Shown in pieces: positions 7,173 through 15,750 of a stretch of DNA of 64,000 nt (positions are counted from its first letter, which is position 1; every line of letters begins with the position of its first letter). Location: contig CAITNO010000106.1 of assembly GCA_903893795.1 (NCBI GenBank), forward strand, positions 1-64,000, written 5' to 3'. A program made the position numbers and the translations under genes. Source of the DNA: Candidatus Hydrogenedentota bacterium (GTDB lineage: Bacteria; Hydrogenedentota; Hydrogenedentia; Hydrogenedentales; CAITNO01). Under the pieces are notes generated by a model. The model was not told the origin of the DNA. It worked only from the letters and a program-made list of their open reading frames with translations, and made no database searches.

Positions 7173-10100
7173 CTAGGTGTGGTGGGGGGCTTCTGGCTTG
7201 ATGCACAGGACGGCGACCGCGCCGTCCTCACTGTATAGGTTAAGGGTTCCGCGCAGCGTTTCGCACGCGAGCTGCCGGACAAGATGTATCCCCACACTGC
7301 CGCCGCCCTCCCGCAGCGTCTCATCGGGATAGCCCGGGCCGTCATCCCGGTATTCAAGGCGGATGGTTCCCTCCTCCAGGCGCACCCCCACCATAATATT
7401 GACTTCCATCCGGCCGTGCATGGCGTGCTTGGCCGTGTTTACCGCCAGTTCATTGATGATCAGGGCCATGCTGCCCGCCTGTCGCGGAGAAATCTGCGCC
7501 GGGGAAGGTTTGACCGTCACGTTGATTTCACGCCCCCTGGGCACGGCCACCAGCGCGGCGCGGATAACCCGCACCGCCAACTCGCTCAGCCGAATGGGTT
7601 CCCAATGGGCGTCGGACAGCATCTGATGCACCTGCAGCAGGCCGCGGATGCGCAGTGCAAGGCTGTCGAGCACGGAGATGACCTGGTCCCTGCATTCGCC
7701 CGGCGCGTGCTGCTTTTCGCCCAGCAGCAATGCCAGTATGGCCATGAGATTATTCTTTACCCGGTGGTTGACCTCGGCCAGCAGTTCCGCCTTGGTCCGG
7801 GCGTCGCGCTGCGTCTGGTCCAGCAAACGCTGCCGCTCTTCCTCCCGGCGCTTTCGCTGCGTGATGTCCCTGTGCACGCCAAGAAGGCCGATGATGTTTC
7901 CCCGCTCGTCCTTGATCGCATCGGCCTGCAGGGCCACCAGAAACTGCCGCCCGTCCTTGGCGACCATCTCCAGTTCACCCCACCAAGAATCGCCGCGCAT
8001 GATGGCTTCAAATACTTCCCGCCCCTTCGCGGGGTCGGCATAGCCGACCGTTGGGTTTGAAATGGAGGCGAGGTCCTCGACGGTATACCCGAACATTTCC
8101 GTGAAGGCCCGGTTCTGGTAGGAATGGACGCAGTTCGGGTCCGATATGCCAATGGCGTCACTGGCGCTTTCCACCGCCTTGCCAATGCGCACGAGGGCCT
8201 CTTCCGCGCGCTTCAGCTCTGTGACATCATTCATGACGGTCAGCAGAACCTGCCCCTCCGGCATCTGAAGCAACTCGCCTGAAAACAGACCGTTTCGGAT
8301 TTGGCCGTCCTTGCTGCGGACAGCCATTTCGAGATTCCTGAACGAGCCGTTTTCGAGAATGGCCATTCTTATCTCATCGCGCCCGCCTGGATCCGCAAAC
8401 AGGTTGAGCTCCGTTGAAGTCCTGCCGATGAGTTCTTCCCTCGTGTAGCCCAGTGATTGCAGAAAGGTTTCGTTGACATCCTGGTACAGGCCCTCCTCCA
8501 TGGTGCTGATGGCCATGAGCGCCGGATTGCTTTGGAACAACTTGATGAACTTTTCCTCAGAGGCGCGCAGCGCGGAGATGTCCCGGCTCATGCCGAAAAA
8601 AACCTCCTGGCCGCTCCACAGCCCCTTGACTATGCTGGTTTCGACCTCAATGAGTCTTCCGTCCCGGGTGAGCAACGGCACCCCGCAGCGGTCTGTTTCT
8701 CCCGTCACCATCGCCCCCAATATGCGCAAAGCCTCATCGCGCCGGTTCTTGGGGTGCAGGAAGAGCAGGCTTTTCCCCGTCAACTCCTCATTTGTGTAGC
8801 CCAGCCTGACGCGGACAGTCTCATTGACGCGCAGGATGTCCCCCCACATGTTGACGACAAAGAGAAAATCGTTGATCGAGTCAAACAGTGTCCTGAAATT
8901 CTGCTCGCTGGCCCGGAGCGCCTCGGCTGCCTGCTCGCGCTCGGAGACGTCGCGCACAATGGCCAACTGCCAGGATTCCCCGCCAATCTCCACCGTGCTT
9001 CCACTGACTTCAACAGGAAAGGTGGATCCGTCCGCGCGGCCATGGACGCTGTCGAAGAGCCCGCTTCCGCTCGACTTGAGTTCGTCCATGCCATGTTTGC
9101 CCCCGGCATGGGCCGGGGAGCTGCGAAGGTCGGACAGCCGCATTTTGCGCAGCGCCTCCAAAGAATACCCGTAGGATTGGAGAGCGCGGTTGTTGGCTTC
9201 CCGGATGGTTCCATCGGCGCCGGCCAGAATGATAATGTCGTTGGCGCGCTTCATCAGATGCTCGAAACGCTGGGCGAGCGCGCGGTGCTCCCTTTCCAGG
9301 TCCAGCGAGCCCCGGTAAAAGGCAATTTCCCGTTGGCGCCACAGAATGCCGATGCCAAGGGCCGTCACCAGAATGAGCAGCAGCAGGATGACGGCTGTCT
9401 GCACCATCTGTTGACTGGAGGGGGCATAAATGGCGGACTCATCCATCTTGACCACAATCGACCACGGTGTGTCGGACACGCGGCGCACTGCGGAAAGCAC
9501 GGGGACACCCCGGTAGTCCGGGCCCTCCACAATCCCCGATTCTCCCCTTGCACCCATGGCGCCGGGCTGGTCGGACGGAACGATTGGAATGGCCGCCCGC
9601 AGAGGCGTGTCGGTCGCGATGTTCTTCCTGTCCAAGAGAAACATGTCACCGCTGTTGCGTCGAACCAGCAAAGTATCCACGGTCAGTCCCACCGCAGGCC
9701 ACGCGTTTACCAGTGAGGAGACCAGTTGCCGCGCATCCACCCGGAGCAGAATTGCCACGCCAGGTTTGGAAACGATGTCCGGCGTTGCATCGGCCTTGGC
9801 GCTCAGAGGCGCCAAGATATCGACAAAAGCCTGGTGGTCCTCGCCGAAGCGAAGGTCTGTCATTACCGACCGATTTTCCCTAAACACCGTGGAAAGCGTC
9901 TCCCTGAGGGCGGGGTCGGGTTGGAGTGCCTCGGTGGGAATGCCCGTCCGGGGTCTCAAGTCGGCGTCATACACCGTAATCTGCCTGTAGCGGTCACCCG
10001 CCGCGAACACGGAAAGCCAGGCAAGAATCCCGGCGCGGTTGTCCTTTGTGCCCGGGTCGGACTGTAAACCCTGCAAATCTTCCGCATCAAACGGCGCATC

Positions 10101-11030
10101 CATGAAGAATCGCGCGTCGTTGATGCGCTCCGCGCGCCAGCGGGCGATCAGGCCAATTTGGGCGTCCGCGATCGTCTCCAGCTCATTCTGGGCTGCGCGG
10201 CGCATTTCAGCCTGTTGCTGTCGCAGATAAAGTCCGCCCACGACCCCCATCGAAACAATCAAGAAGGCGAACAGGACTGAGAGCACGGGCGCAAAACGGC
10301 GCATTCTGGAGAGGCCGGGCTCCGGGCCGGCAGTGAAAGCGGACAAAGGCCAAAGGCCGGAAGACGCATCCAGGAGGATGGCTGCGTTGAGCAGGCCCAG
10401 GCAGAGGGCGGTGGGCAGGGCCGCCTGCGTGGTTTGGACTGCATAGGACGGGGGGGCTCCCATGGCATAGCCCAGTATAACCATCAGTGATGAGAAGAGT
10501 CCTGCCAGCGCCGCAAGCGGACCAAGACGCCGCCATGCCCGCCCTTCCGCCAATGAACTCAGGTCGAAAAAGAAGGCGATGCCCGTCAGGATGAGCAGCA
10601 GCATGGTGAGTGACGAGGCGGGAGAAAAGTTGACGCCCGTTATTTTTATGGTGATGGCGTCAATCCGGCTCTCCGAGTCCGGATAATAGAAACCGAGAAG
10701 CTGGCGGGACCAGCTCAGCAGCGCCGTTGCCGCAATGGCGGTCACCGAAAGACGCGTCAGAAAACGCCCCGCATCCCGGTTTTGGAAGAAGCGCTGGAAG
10801 AATGCAGTTATGCTCAGGAGCATCATGAGGCATGCCGTGCTGGGGGCCATTACCACATAGTCGGCGCCCAACGTGCCAAGCCGCCACTGGCCGGTGAGCC
10901 AGGACACGAGCACAAAGGTGGCAAGCGCCCCCGAGGCCGCTGCGCATACCCCGGCCGCAAACCGGACGCTTCTGCCCGTCGAGCTGTCTGGGGTTACATT
11001 GTGGTCCAATCTGTCGCCCCTTTGCCGCAC
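7173..11030 (-). CDS. Membrane-bound PAS-domain sensor histidine kinase (HisKA_2/HWE-like)
   Basis: The 1285-residue kinase has about seven N-terminal membrane helices (residues 22-270). An extracytoplasmic cache-like domain (about 285-550) ends in a helix VQTAVILLLLILVTALGIG. Four PAS repeats follow, seen as NDIIILAGADGTI, NDFLFVVNMWGDI, PALMAISTMEEGLY and DAIGISDPNCVHSYQN. The phosphoacceptor is in LLAEVNHRVKNNL (His about 1089), the HisKA_2 signature, followed by a HATPase with NELAVNTAKHA (Asn about 1193). HisKA_2 kinases usually signal to receiver proteins that lack a classic output, which fits the downstream regulator. The ligand is unknown. GTG or internal starts remain possible near the N-terminus. 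Confidence 0.9.
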   Translation of the reverse strand: MRQRGDRLDHNVTPDSSTGRSVRFAAGVCAAASGALATFVLVSWLTGQWRLGTLGADYVVMAPSTACLMMLLSITAFFQRFFQNRDAGRFLTRLSVTAIAATALLSWSRQLLGFYYPDSESRIDAITIKITGVNFSPASSLTMLLLILTGIAFFFDLSSLAEGRAWRRLGPLAALAGLFSSLMVILGYAMGAPPSYAVQTTQAALPTALCLGLLNAAILLDASSGLWPLSAFTAGPEPGLSRMRRFAPVLSVLFAFLIVSMGVVGGLYLRQQQAEMRRAAQNELETIADAQIGLIARWRAERINDARFFMDAPFDAEDLQGLQSDPGTKDNRAGILAWLSVFAAGDRYRQITVYDADLRPRTGIPTEALQPDPALRETLSTVFRENRSVMTDLRFGEDHQAFVDILAPLSAKADATPDIVSKPGVAILLRVDARQLVSSLVNAWPAVGLTVDTLLVRRNSGDMFLLDRKNIATDTPLRAAIPIVPSDQPGAMGARGESGIVEGPDYRGVPVLSAVRRVSDTPWSIVVKMDESAIYAPSSQQMVQTAVILLLLILVTALGIGILWRQREIAFYRGSLDLEREHRALAQRFEHLMKRANDIIILAGADGTIREANNRALQSYGYSLEALRKMRLSDLRSSPAHAGGKHGMDELKSSGSGLFDSVHGRADGSTFPVEVSGSTVEIGGESWQLAIVRDVSEREQAAEALRASEQNFRTLFDSINDFLFVVNMWGDILRVNETVRVRLGYTNEELTGKSLLFLHPKNRRDEALRILGAMVTGETDRCGVPLLTRDGRLIEVETSIVKGLWSGQEVFFGMSRDISALRASEEKFIKLFQSNPALMAISTMEEGLYQDVNETFLQSLGYTREELIGRTSTELNLFADPGGRDEIRMAILENGSFRNLEMAVRSKDGQIRNGLFSGELLQMPEGQVLLTVMNDVTELKRAEEALVRIGKAVESASDAIGISDPNCVHSYQNRAFTEMFGYTVEDLASISNPTVGYADPAKGREVFEAIMRGDSWWGELEMVAKDGRQFLVALQADAIKDERGNIIGLLGVHRDITQRKRREEERQRLLDQTQRDARTKAELLAEVNHRVKNNLMAILALLLGEKQHAPGECRDQVISVLDSLALRIRGLLQVHQMLSDAHWEPIRLSELAVRVIRAALVAVPRGREINVTVKPSPAQISPRQAGSMALIINELAVNTAKHAMHGRMEVNIMVGVRLEEGTIRLEYRDDGPGYPDETLREGGGSVGIHLVRQLACETLRGTLNLYSEDGAVAVLCIKPEAPHHT

Positions 11031-11306
11031 TCCGTCATAACGCTGGCATCCTGTCCAGCACGCAACCCGCGCCAGCGTCTCATACGAGATTGTGTGGCTT
11101 TCAAAACAGTCACGGCCCGGCCCGCCTCCGCGGCGGCACTTGCATGTGACTGTGTTGAAGTATAGGAGAGGGCGGTGGTGGTGTCAATGTGCGACAATCT
11201 GTCTGTGCAACAATCTGGCGAATCTACAAAACTCGCCACAACGCCGAGAGAAACGATTTGCTTGCGGCCTGCTAAGGCCGCCGGTGCGAAGCAACCTTGG
11301 CGGAGC

Positions 11307-12236
11307 CTATAGGTGAGCCTTTACCCAGGACAGCGCGTCGGGCACGTAAATGTCGGTCAGTTTGTGCCCCTGGTCGTACCAGATGAGTTTGCTCTCCGGA
11401 CTCTCGATGTATTCATGATAGGACGCCTCCACCCTGACCGGATCGCCCATCTCGTCCTGGCGGCCCATGAGCATCAGAAAACTCTTTCCTTTCACGCCCC
11501 AACTGTAGTCAATCGGGGATGCGGGACCGTATCCCGCCGAGGTCAGGGGCGGCACGCAGGCCACGGCGGTTTTGATGCGCGGCTCCACCGACAGCAGATA
11601 GAAGGAGTCCATCCCGCCCATGCTGTATCCGACCAGGCCGATGCGCTTGGCATCTATGTCGTCGCGCTGGGTCAGGTAGTCCAGTGCGCGGCGGTAGTCC
11701 TTTACAGTCTGGATTGCTATTTCGGCGTAGGTGAAAAAATTCCTCTTTCCCGGCGCCTTCGGGTCGTCAAAGGAGTTCACCGACTGATAGTCGATTTCGT
11801 TGCCGCGCTCCCCGTGCGCCGCGGCGTCGAGCGCCATCACGGCATAACCGGCGCCAAGGAGGGCTTTGCGCATGACGCCGCCGCTGATAATGTTGTCGTC
11901 CTCCCACCAGTTCTCCTTGGTGCCCGACCAGCCGTGCAGCAGCATTACCAACGGACAAGGCTTGGTCGTCTGCTTCGGAAACTCGACATAACCGGGAACG
12001 AGAAAACCCTGTGCGCCGCGAAAGACGAACTTCTGCCTGAGCGTGTCATCCCGGTCCCACTGGCGTACAATCCGGCCTTCCAGGGGAATGGCAGGTTCAT
12101 GGTCGAAGAAGGGCAGCCTCGCCTTGAACGCCTCCTCGCTGACGCGGGGATAGGGCCCCGATTCTTCCGCGCCAATGCGCAACGCCACGGCAAGGAGAAT
12201 GCAGGAAAAAAGTAGGAGCTTATGACCGTGTTTCAT
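11307..12236 (-). CDS. Secreted alpha/beta hydrolase (dienelactone hydrolase-like)
   Basis: The 309-residue protein starts at ATG 12236 after GGGAGA, with a signal peptide (KLLLFSCILLAVALRIGA). The alpha/beta hydrolase fold is shown by VMLLHGWSGTKENWW (oxyanion strand and HG), the nucleophile elbow GLVGYSMGGMDSF (Ser in GYSMG) and a late His in WYDQGHKLTD. Related secreted esterases act on acetylated or other esterified carbohydrates. The true substrate is unknown. It follows the sulfatase gene by 22 bp on the same strand, suggesting one operon acting on a sulfated, esterified glycan. Confidence 0.85.
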   Translation of the reverse strand: MKHGHKLLLFSCILLAVALRIGAEESGPYPRVSEEAFKARLPFFDHEPAIPLEGRIVRQWDRDDTLRQKFVFRGAQGFLVPGYVEFPKQTTKPCPLVMLLHGWSGTKENWWEDDNIISGGVMRKALLGAGYAVMALDAAAHGERGNEIDYQSVNSFDDPKAPGKRNFFTYAEIAIQTVKDYRRALDYLTQRDDIDAKRIGLVGYSMGGMDSFYLLSVEPRIKTAVACVPPLTSAGYGPASPIDYSWGVKGKSFLMLMGRQDEMGDPVRVEASYHEYIESPESKLIWYDQGHKLTDIYVPDALSWVKAHL

Positions 12237-12258
12237 TGTTGTCGTCTCCCGTGTGTTT

Positions 12259-13683
12259 CTACGGCTTGATGGGGACCGTCCCAGTGGCATCGACCGTATA
12301 GCCAAAGCGCTGCACGTAGACGTCGCCCGGCTCGAACTTGTCCCCGCACTCCTCCAGTTTCTGCATTAGCCGCACGTCCAACCGCTCCTGCAATGCGCGG
12401 TGTCCTTCCTTGCCGCAGAGATTGTTCTGCTGGTACGGATCGGCGGCATCGTCATAGAGCAGCCAGGGACCGTTGAGATCACGCACGTAGGTGTATTGCC
12501 GGGTGCGGATGCCGCGGTACTCGCGGCCGCCGTTCTTGCGCAGGAACTCGCCAAAGGGGCTTATGCAGGCCAGCAGCGCGGCATCGGCATCCGGTTCCCG
12601 TCCCTGGACAAGGTCCTGCGAGAAGTCGTGGCCCTGCACTGTGGCGGGAACGGCGACGCCGCACAGGCCCAGCAGTGTGGGCATGATGTCGGGTGTGTTG
12701 ATCAGGCAGTCCGTCTTCCCTCCTGCGCTTCCCAGCGAGGCAGGGAAGCGCAGGAGCAACGGCACCCGAACCGATTCATCCCAGGGCTTCTGCTTTCGCT
12801 GCATGCCCTGCGAATAGAGCATGTCGCCGTGGTCCGAGGTAAACACGAAGATGGTGTTCCTGGCGATGCCCGAGCTTTCCACGGCATCCATCAACTTCCC
12901 GACGCAGTCGTCCAGCGCCATGATGTGCGCGTAATAGCCGGCCAGGTCCTTTCGGGCGGCCTCCGCGTTTTCCGCGGCCACGTTGGGCCGCAGCACGATG
13001 TCCTCCTCCTTTATCCGGTCGCGGTACTCTTTGGGGGCGGTTTCGTAGGGATTGTGCGGCGGGCCCCAGGAAAGGAACAGCGCGAAAGGTTTCCCACCGG
13101 CGTGTTCCTTGATATACCGCTGTGCTTCCGCGGTCTGTGCAATGGCGTCATAACCGTCCCATTGCCTGGCCTCCGGTTCGTCGCCAAAGTATTTGGAGTT
13201 GTTGTACTCGTGGGTGCATTCGATGGCCCGCCAGAAGGTGAATCCATGGCGGCGCTCCGGCGGCGTGAAACTGAGCCGTCCCCGTCCGTCGAGATGCCAT
13301 TTGCCGATATAGCCCGTGTCATAGCCAGCGCCGCGCAGCACGTCGGCAATCGTCACCGCTTCGGCGCTCAGCGGCACGTCATTCAAGAATATTCCGTGCC
13401 GGTGCCAATACTGCCCGGTGAGCAGGCTCGCCCGGTAGGGGGAGCACACGGGGCATCCGGAAATGGCGTTGGTGAAATCAACGCTCTGTCCGGCGAGGCG
13501 GTCCAGGTTGGGCGTGTGTGCATTGACGTCCCCGCCGTATCCGGTTGCCTGGGCCCGCAACTGGTCGGCGAAGATATAGACGATGTTGGGCGCGGCCGCT
13601 TTGTCCCCGGCCTGCGCCGGGCCCGCGCAGGCCAACTGGCCTGCCGCCGCCAGCGCGGCGCCCAGGAATGTGCGTCGTTCCAT
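12259..13683 (-). CDS. Tat/Sec-exported sulfatase
   Basis: From ATG 13683 the protein has 474 residues, with an N-terminus MERRTFLGAALAAAGQ that is a Tat-like signal. The frame stays open up to 13815, with a further ATG at 13743, so the start is uncertain and no strong ribosome binding site separates them. Family S1 sulfatase features are IVYIFADQLRAQ (metal-binding Asp), CSPYRASLLTG (the Cys matured to formylglycine) and FVFTSDHGDMLYSQG (Asp-His metal ligands). The Tyr in CSPYR replaces the common Ser/Ala, a variant known in many exported sulfatases. Maturation would need an anaerobic or aerobic formylglycine-generating enzyme encoded elsewhere. It precedes an esterase in the same operon. 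Confidence 0.93.
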   Translation of the reverse strand: MERRTFLGAALAAAGQLACAGPAQAGDKAAAPNIVYIFADQLRAQATGYGGDVNAHTPNLDRLAGQSVDFTNAISGCPVCSPYRASLLTGQYWHRHGIFLNDVPLSAEAVTIADVLRGAGYDTGYIGKWHLDGRGRLSFTPPERRHGFTFWRAIECTHEYNNSKYFGDEPEARQWDGYDAIAQTAEAQRYIKEHAGGKPFALFLSWGPPHNPYETAPKEYRDRIKEEDIVLRPNVAAENAEAARKDLAGYYAHIMALDDCVGKLMDAVESSGIARNTIFVFTSDHGDMLYSQGMQRKQKPWDESVRVPLLLRFPASLGSAGGKTDCLINTPDIMPTLLGLCGVAVPATVQGHDFSQDLVQGREPDADAALLACISPFGEFLRKNGGREYRGIRTRQYTYVRDLNGPWLLYDDAADPYQQNNLCGKEGHRALQERLDVRLMQKLEECGDKFEPGDVYVQRFGYTVDATGTVPIKP

Positions 13684-14010
13684 CGTGACCGGGTCGCAGT
13701 TTGGGGTGCAGTCTGTCTTGGAGGGATCTGCCCGATGAGACATTTGAGGGTGCGTGTCCAAAATACTTGTCCTTTCGAAAGGCCACATTTCAAAATGCCG
13801 AAGCCTGCAGATCATGCACTTCTTCCAGGCGCTTCCTCAACAGCGCGCATGCGGCTATTGCGAAAGCGCCCAAAGCCAGCCGCCAAGGAAACTCCCTGCG
13901 CGGGTCTGCGATCTCCAACTTGTCATGGCCCGGCCTTTATGTTCATACTGGGGGCCGCGAAATGGTGCGCTCAAGTGTCTGGGCCGCCGCAAAGAAAGGA
14001 TGATCGCCCT
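13684..14010. other. Divergent intergenic region between sulfatase and TIM-barrel genes
   Basis: This 327-bp stretch separates two divergent Tat-exported gene products. The sulfatase frame remains open in it to 13815, so part may be coding. A weak plus-strand promoter candidate is present (see 13920-13949). No repeat, hairpin terminator or RNA gene was seen. Confidence 0.4.
13920..13949 (+). promoter_or_regulatory. Candidate promoter for the TIM-barrel gene at 14011
   Basis: TTGTCA (13920-13925) and CATACT (13944-13949) are 18 bp apart. The resulting leader of about 55 nt ends in AGAAAGGA before ATG 14011. The match to sigma-70 consensus is moderate and unsupported by other data. Confidence 0.3.
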
Positions 14011-14895
14011 ATGAGTTCAATCGAGAAGACCCATCTTTCCCGCCGCGAGGCCATGGCCGCCATGGGCGCCTTTGCGGCCGCTTGCTGCGTGGGCACGGCC
14101 CGTGCCGCCGACCCGGCCCCGGCCGTGAAGGCCAAGGCGTCGCTGCAACTGTACACGATGCGCGACCCGGCCAAGCAGGACCTGGCCGGCACGCTCAAGA
14201 AATGCCGCGAAATGGGTTGGGAATATGTCCAGTGGAGCGGCATGCCCGACCTGCCCGCCGAAAAGATTCGCGAGGCGCTGGACACGGCCGGACTCAAGGC
14301 GGTTGCCTGCCACTGCGGCGTGGAAGGCTTCGAGAAGGATTTCGACGCCCAGGTCAAGTTCTGGAAGACCGTCGGTGTCCAGCAGGTCGGCCCCGGCGGC
14401 ATGATGGGGGATTGCCAGGATTCACTCGAAGCATGGCTCAAGGGCGCAAAGCGGCTTGACGACTTGGGCGCGAAACTGCGCGAAGTGGGTTTGCACCTTT
14501 CCTTCCACAACCACAACAAAGAGTTTGAGAAGTTCGACGGCGACCCGCGGTGCAAGCTGGACATCCTCTATGAAAACACCAAGCCCGAGAACCTCCATTG
14601 CGAGTTCGACCTGGCCTGGATATTTGTCGGCCATGCCAACCCCGCCGAATATATCCGCAAGTACACCCACCGCTGCCCGATGGTGCATGCCAAGGACCTC
14701 TACCAGAAGAAGAGCCTGACCGGCGGTGTGCAGTTTGCCGCGCTCGGGCAGGGCTGCCTGGACTGGCCGTCCATTTTCGCCGCGGGCAAGGAAGCCGGCA
14801 TCGAGTACTACACCTATGAGCAGGACAACTGCAAGGGCGACATTTTCGAGGCCGCCAAGATCAGCTTTGATTTCCTGAAGAAGAACCTGGCGTAA
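14011..14895 (+). CDS. Tat-exported sugar phosphate isomerase/epimerase-like TIM barrel
   Basis: The 294-residue protein begins at ATG 14011 with AGAAAGGA upstream. The N-terminus LSRREAMAAMGAFAAACC is a twin-arginine signal ending near ARA-AD. The body is an AP-endonuclease-2/xylose-isomerase-like TIM barrel (SLQLYTMRDPAKQDL, GWEYVQWSGMPDLP, HLSFHNHNKEFEKF). Late metal-ligand segments are CEFDLAWI and MVHAKDLY. Family members bind divalent metal and isomerise or cleave sugars, but exported homologues in this kind of genome mostly lack defined substrates. The NIPSNAP gene follows about 90 bp downstream on the same strand, a probable operon. Confidence 0.88.
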   Translation: MSSIEKTHLSRREAMAAMGAFAAACCVGTARAADPAPAVKAKASLQLYTMRDPAKQDLAGTLKKCREMGWEYVQWSGMPDLPAEKIREALDTAGLKAVACHCGVEGFEKDFDAQVKFWKTVGVQQVGPGGMMGDCQDSLEAWLKGAKRLDDLGAKLREVGLHLSFHNHNKEFEKFDGDPRCKLDILYENTKPENLHCEFDLAWIFVGHANPAEYIRKYTHRCPMVHAKDLYQKKSLTGGVQFAALGQGCLDWPSIFAAGKEAGIEYYTYEQDNCKGDIFEAAKISFDFLKKNLA

Positions 14896-14984
14896 CCCAA
14901 CACGCCTTTACGGAAACCATGCCGCCGCCGGGCCGTGAGAATGCGGCCCGGCGGCCGGCGGCATCGCAGATAAGGAGAGTCGAG

Positions 14985-15734
14985 ATGAAAGCCAAATGGA
15001 TTGTGCTGTTTGCCCTGTGGCTTGCCCTTTCGGCGGCGGCGGTGGCCGCCGACCAGGACACGCGCTGTTTTGAAATGCGCACCTATTACGCCGCGCCGGG
15101 CAAACTCGACGCCGAACTGGCCCGCATGAAGGACCATGCCTTTGCCCTGTTTGAGGCCCATGGATTCACCAGCATTGGCTACTGGGTGCCGCTCGACAAT
15201 CCCGAGAACAAGCTGGTTTACATCATTGCCAGCCCCAGCCGCGAAGCCCACGACAAGGCCTGGAAGGAATTCATGGCCGACCCGGAATGGCAGAAGGCCC
15301 GTGACGAGTCGGAGGTGAACGGCAAACTGGTGGTCAAGGTCGAATCGGTCTATCTCAAGGCGGCCGACTTCTCCCCCGAAATCGTGGCGAACAACGGCAG
15401 CATCCCGCGTTGCTTTGAACTGCGCACCTACACGCCCGCAGAGGGAAAGCTGGACGCGCTGCTCGCCCGTTTCCGCGACCATACCTGCGCGCTCTTCAGC
15501 AAACACCACATGACCCAGATTGCCTATTGGACCGGCGGTGCAGAGGGGCAGAAGACCCAACTGGTTTATATTCTTGCCCACAAGGACAAGAAGACGGCCG
15601 AAGCCAATTTCAAGGCCTTTCGTGAAGACCCGGCATGGGTCGAGGCCAAAAAGGCCTCCGAGGTTAATGGGTCTTTGACTGAGAAGGTGGAGTCGGTGTT
15701 TCTGACCCCGACGGATTTCTCGCCCATCCGGTAA
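14985..15734 (+). CDS. Secreted protein with two tandem NIPSNAP domains
   Basis: The 249-residue protein starts at ATG 14985 (AAGGAGA upstream) with a signal peptide ending AAVAA-DQ. The remainder is two homologous halves. The first begins CFEMRTYYAAPGKLDAEL and the second CFELRTYTPAEGKLDALL. Each continues through a His-x-F/L-F segment, KLVYI or QLVYI, and a closing SEVNG...KVESVxL...DFSP. This is the NIPSNAP (dimeric alpha-beta barrel) pattern, fused here as an internal duplication. The function of secreted bacterial members is not established. It follows the TIM-barrel gene and converges on the GH20 gene. Confidence 0.88.
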   Translation: MKAKWIVLFALWLALSAAAVAADQDTRCFEMRTYYAAPGKLDAELARMKDHAFALFEAHGFTSIGYWVPLDNPENKLVYIIASPSREAHDKAWKEFMADPEWQKARDESEVNGKLVVKVESVYLKAADFSPEIVANNGSIPRCFELRTYTPAEGKLDALLARFRDHTCALFSKHHMTQIAYWTGGAEGQKTQLVYILAHKDKKTAEANFKAFREDPAWVEAKKASEVNGSLTEKVESVFLTPTDFSPIR

Positions 15735-15750
15735 CCGGACGGGATGCCGC

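Noticed and set aside
12400..14010. Open frame upstream of the TIM-barrel gene, giving an 831-residue fusion
   Set aside because: It is antisense to the sulfatase. A Tat signal and a ribosome binding site mark the true start at 14011.
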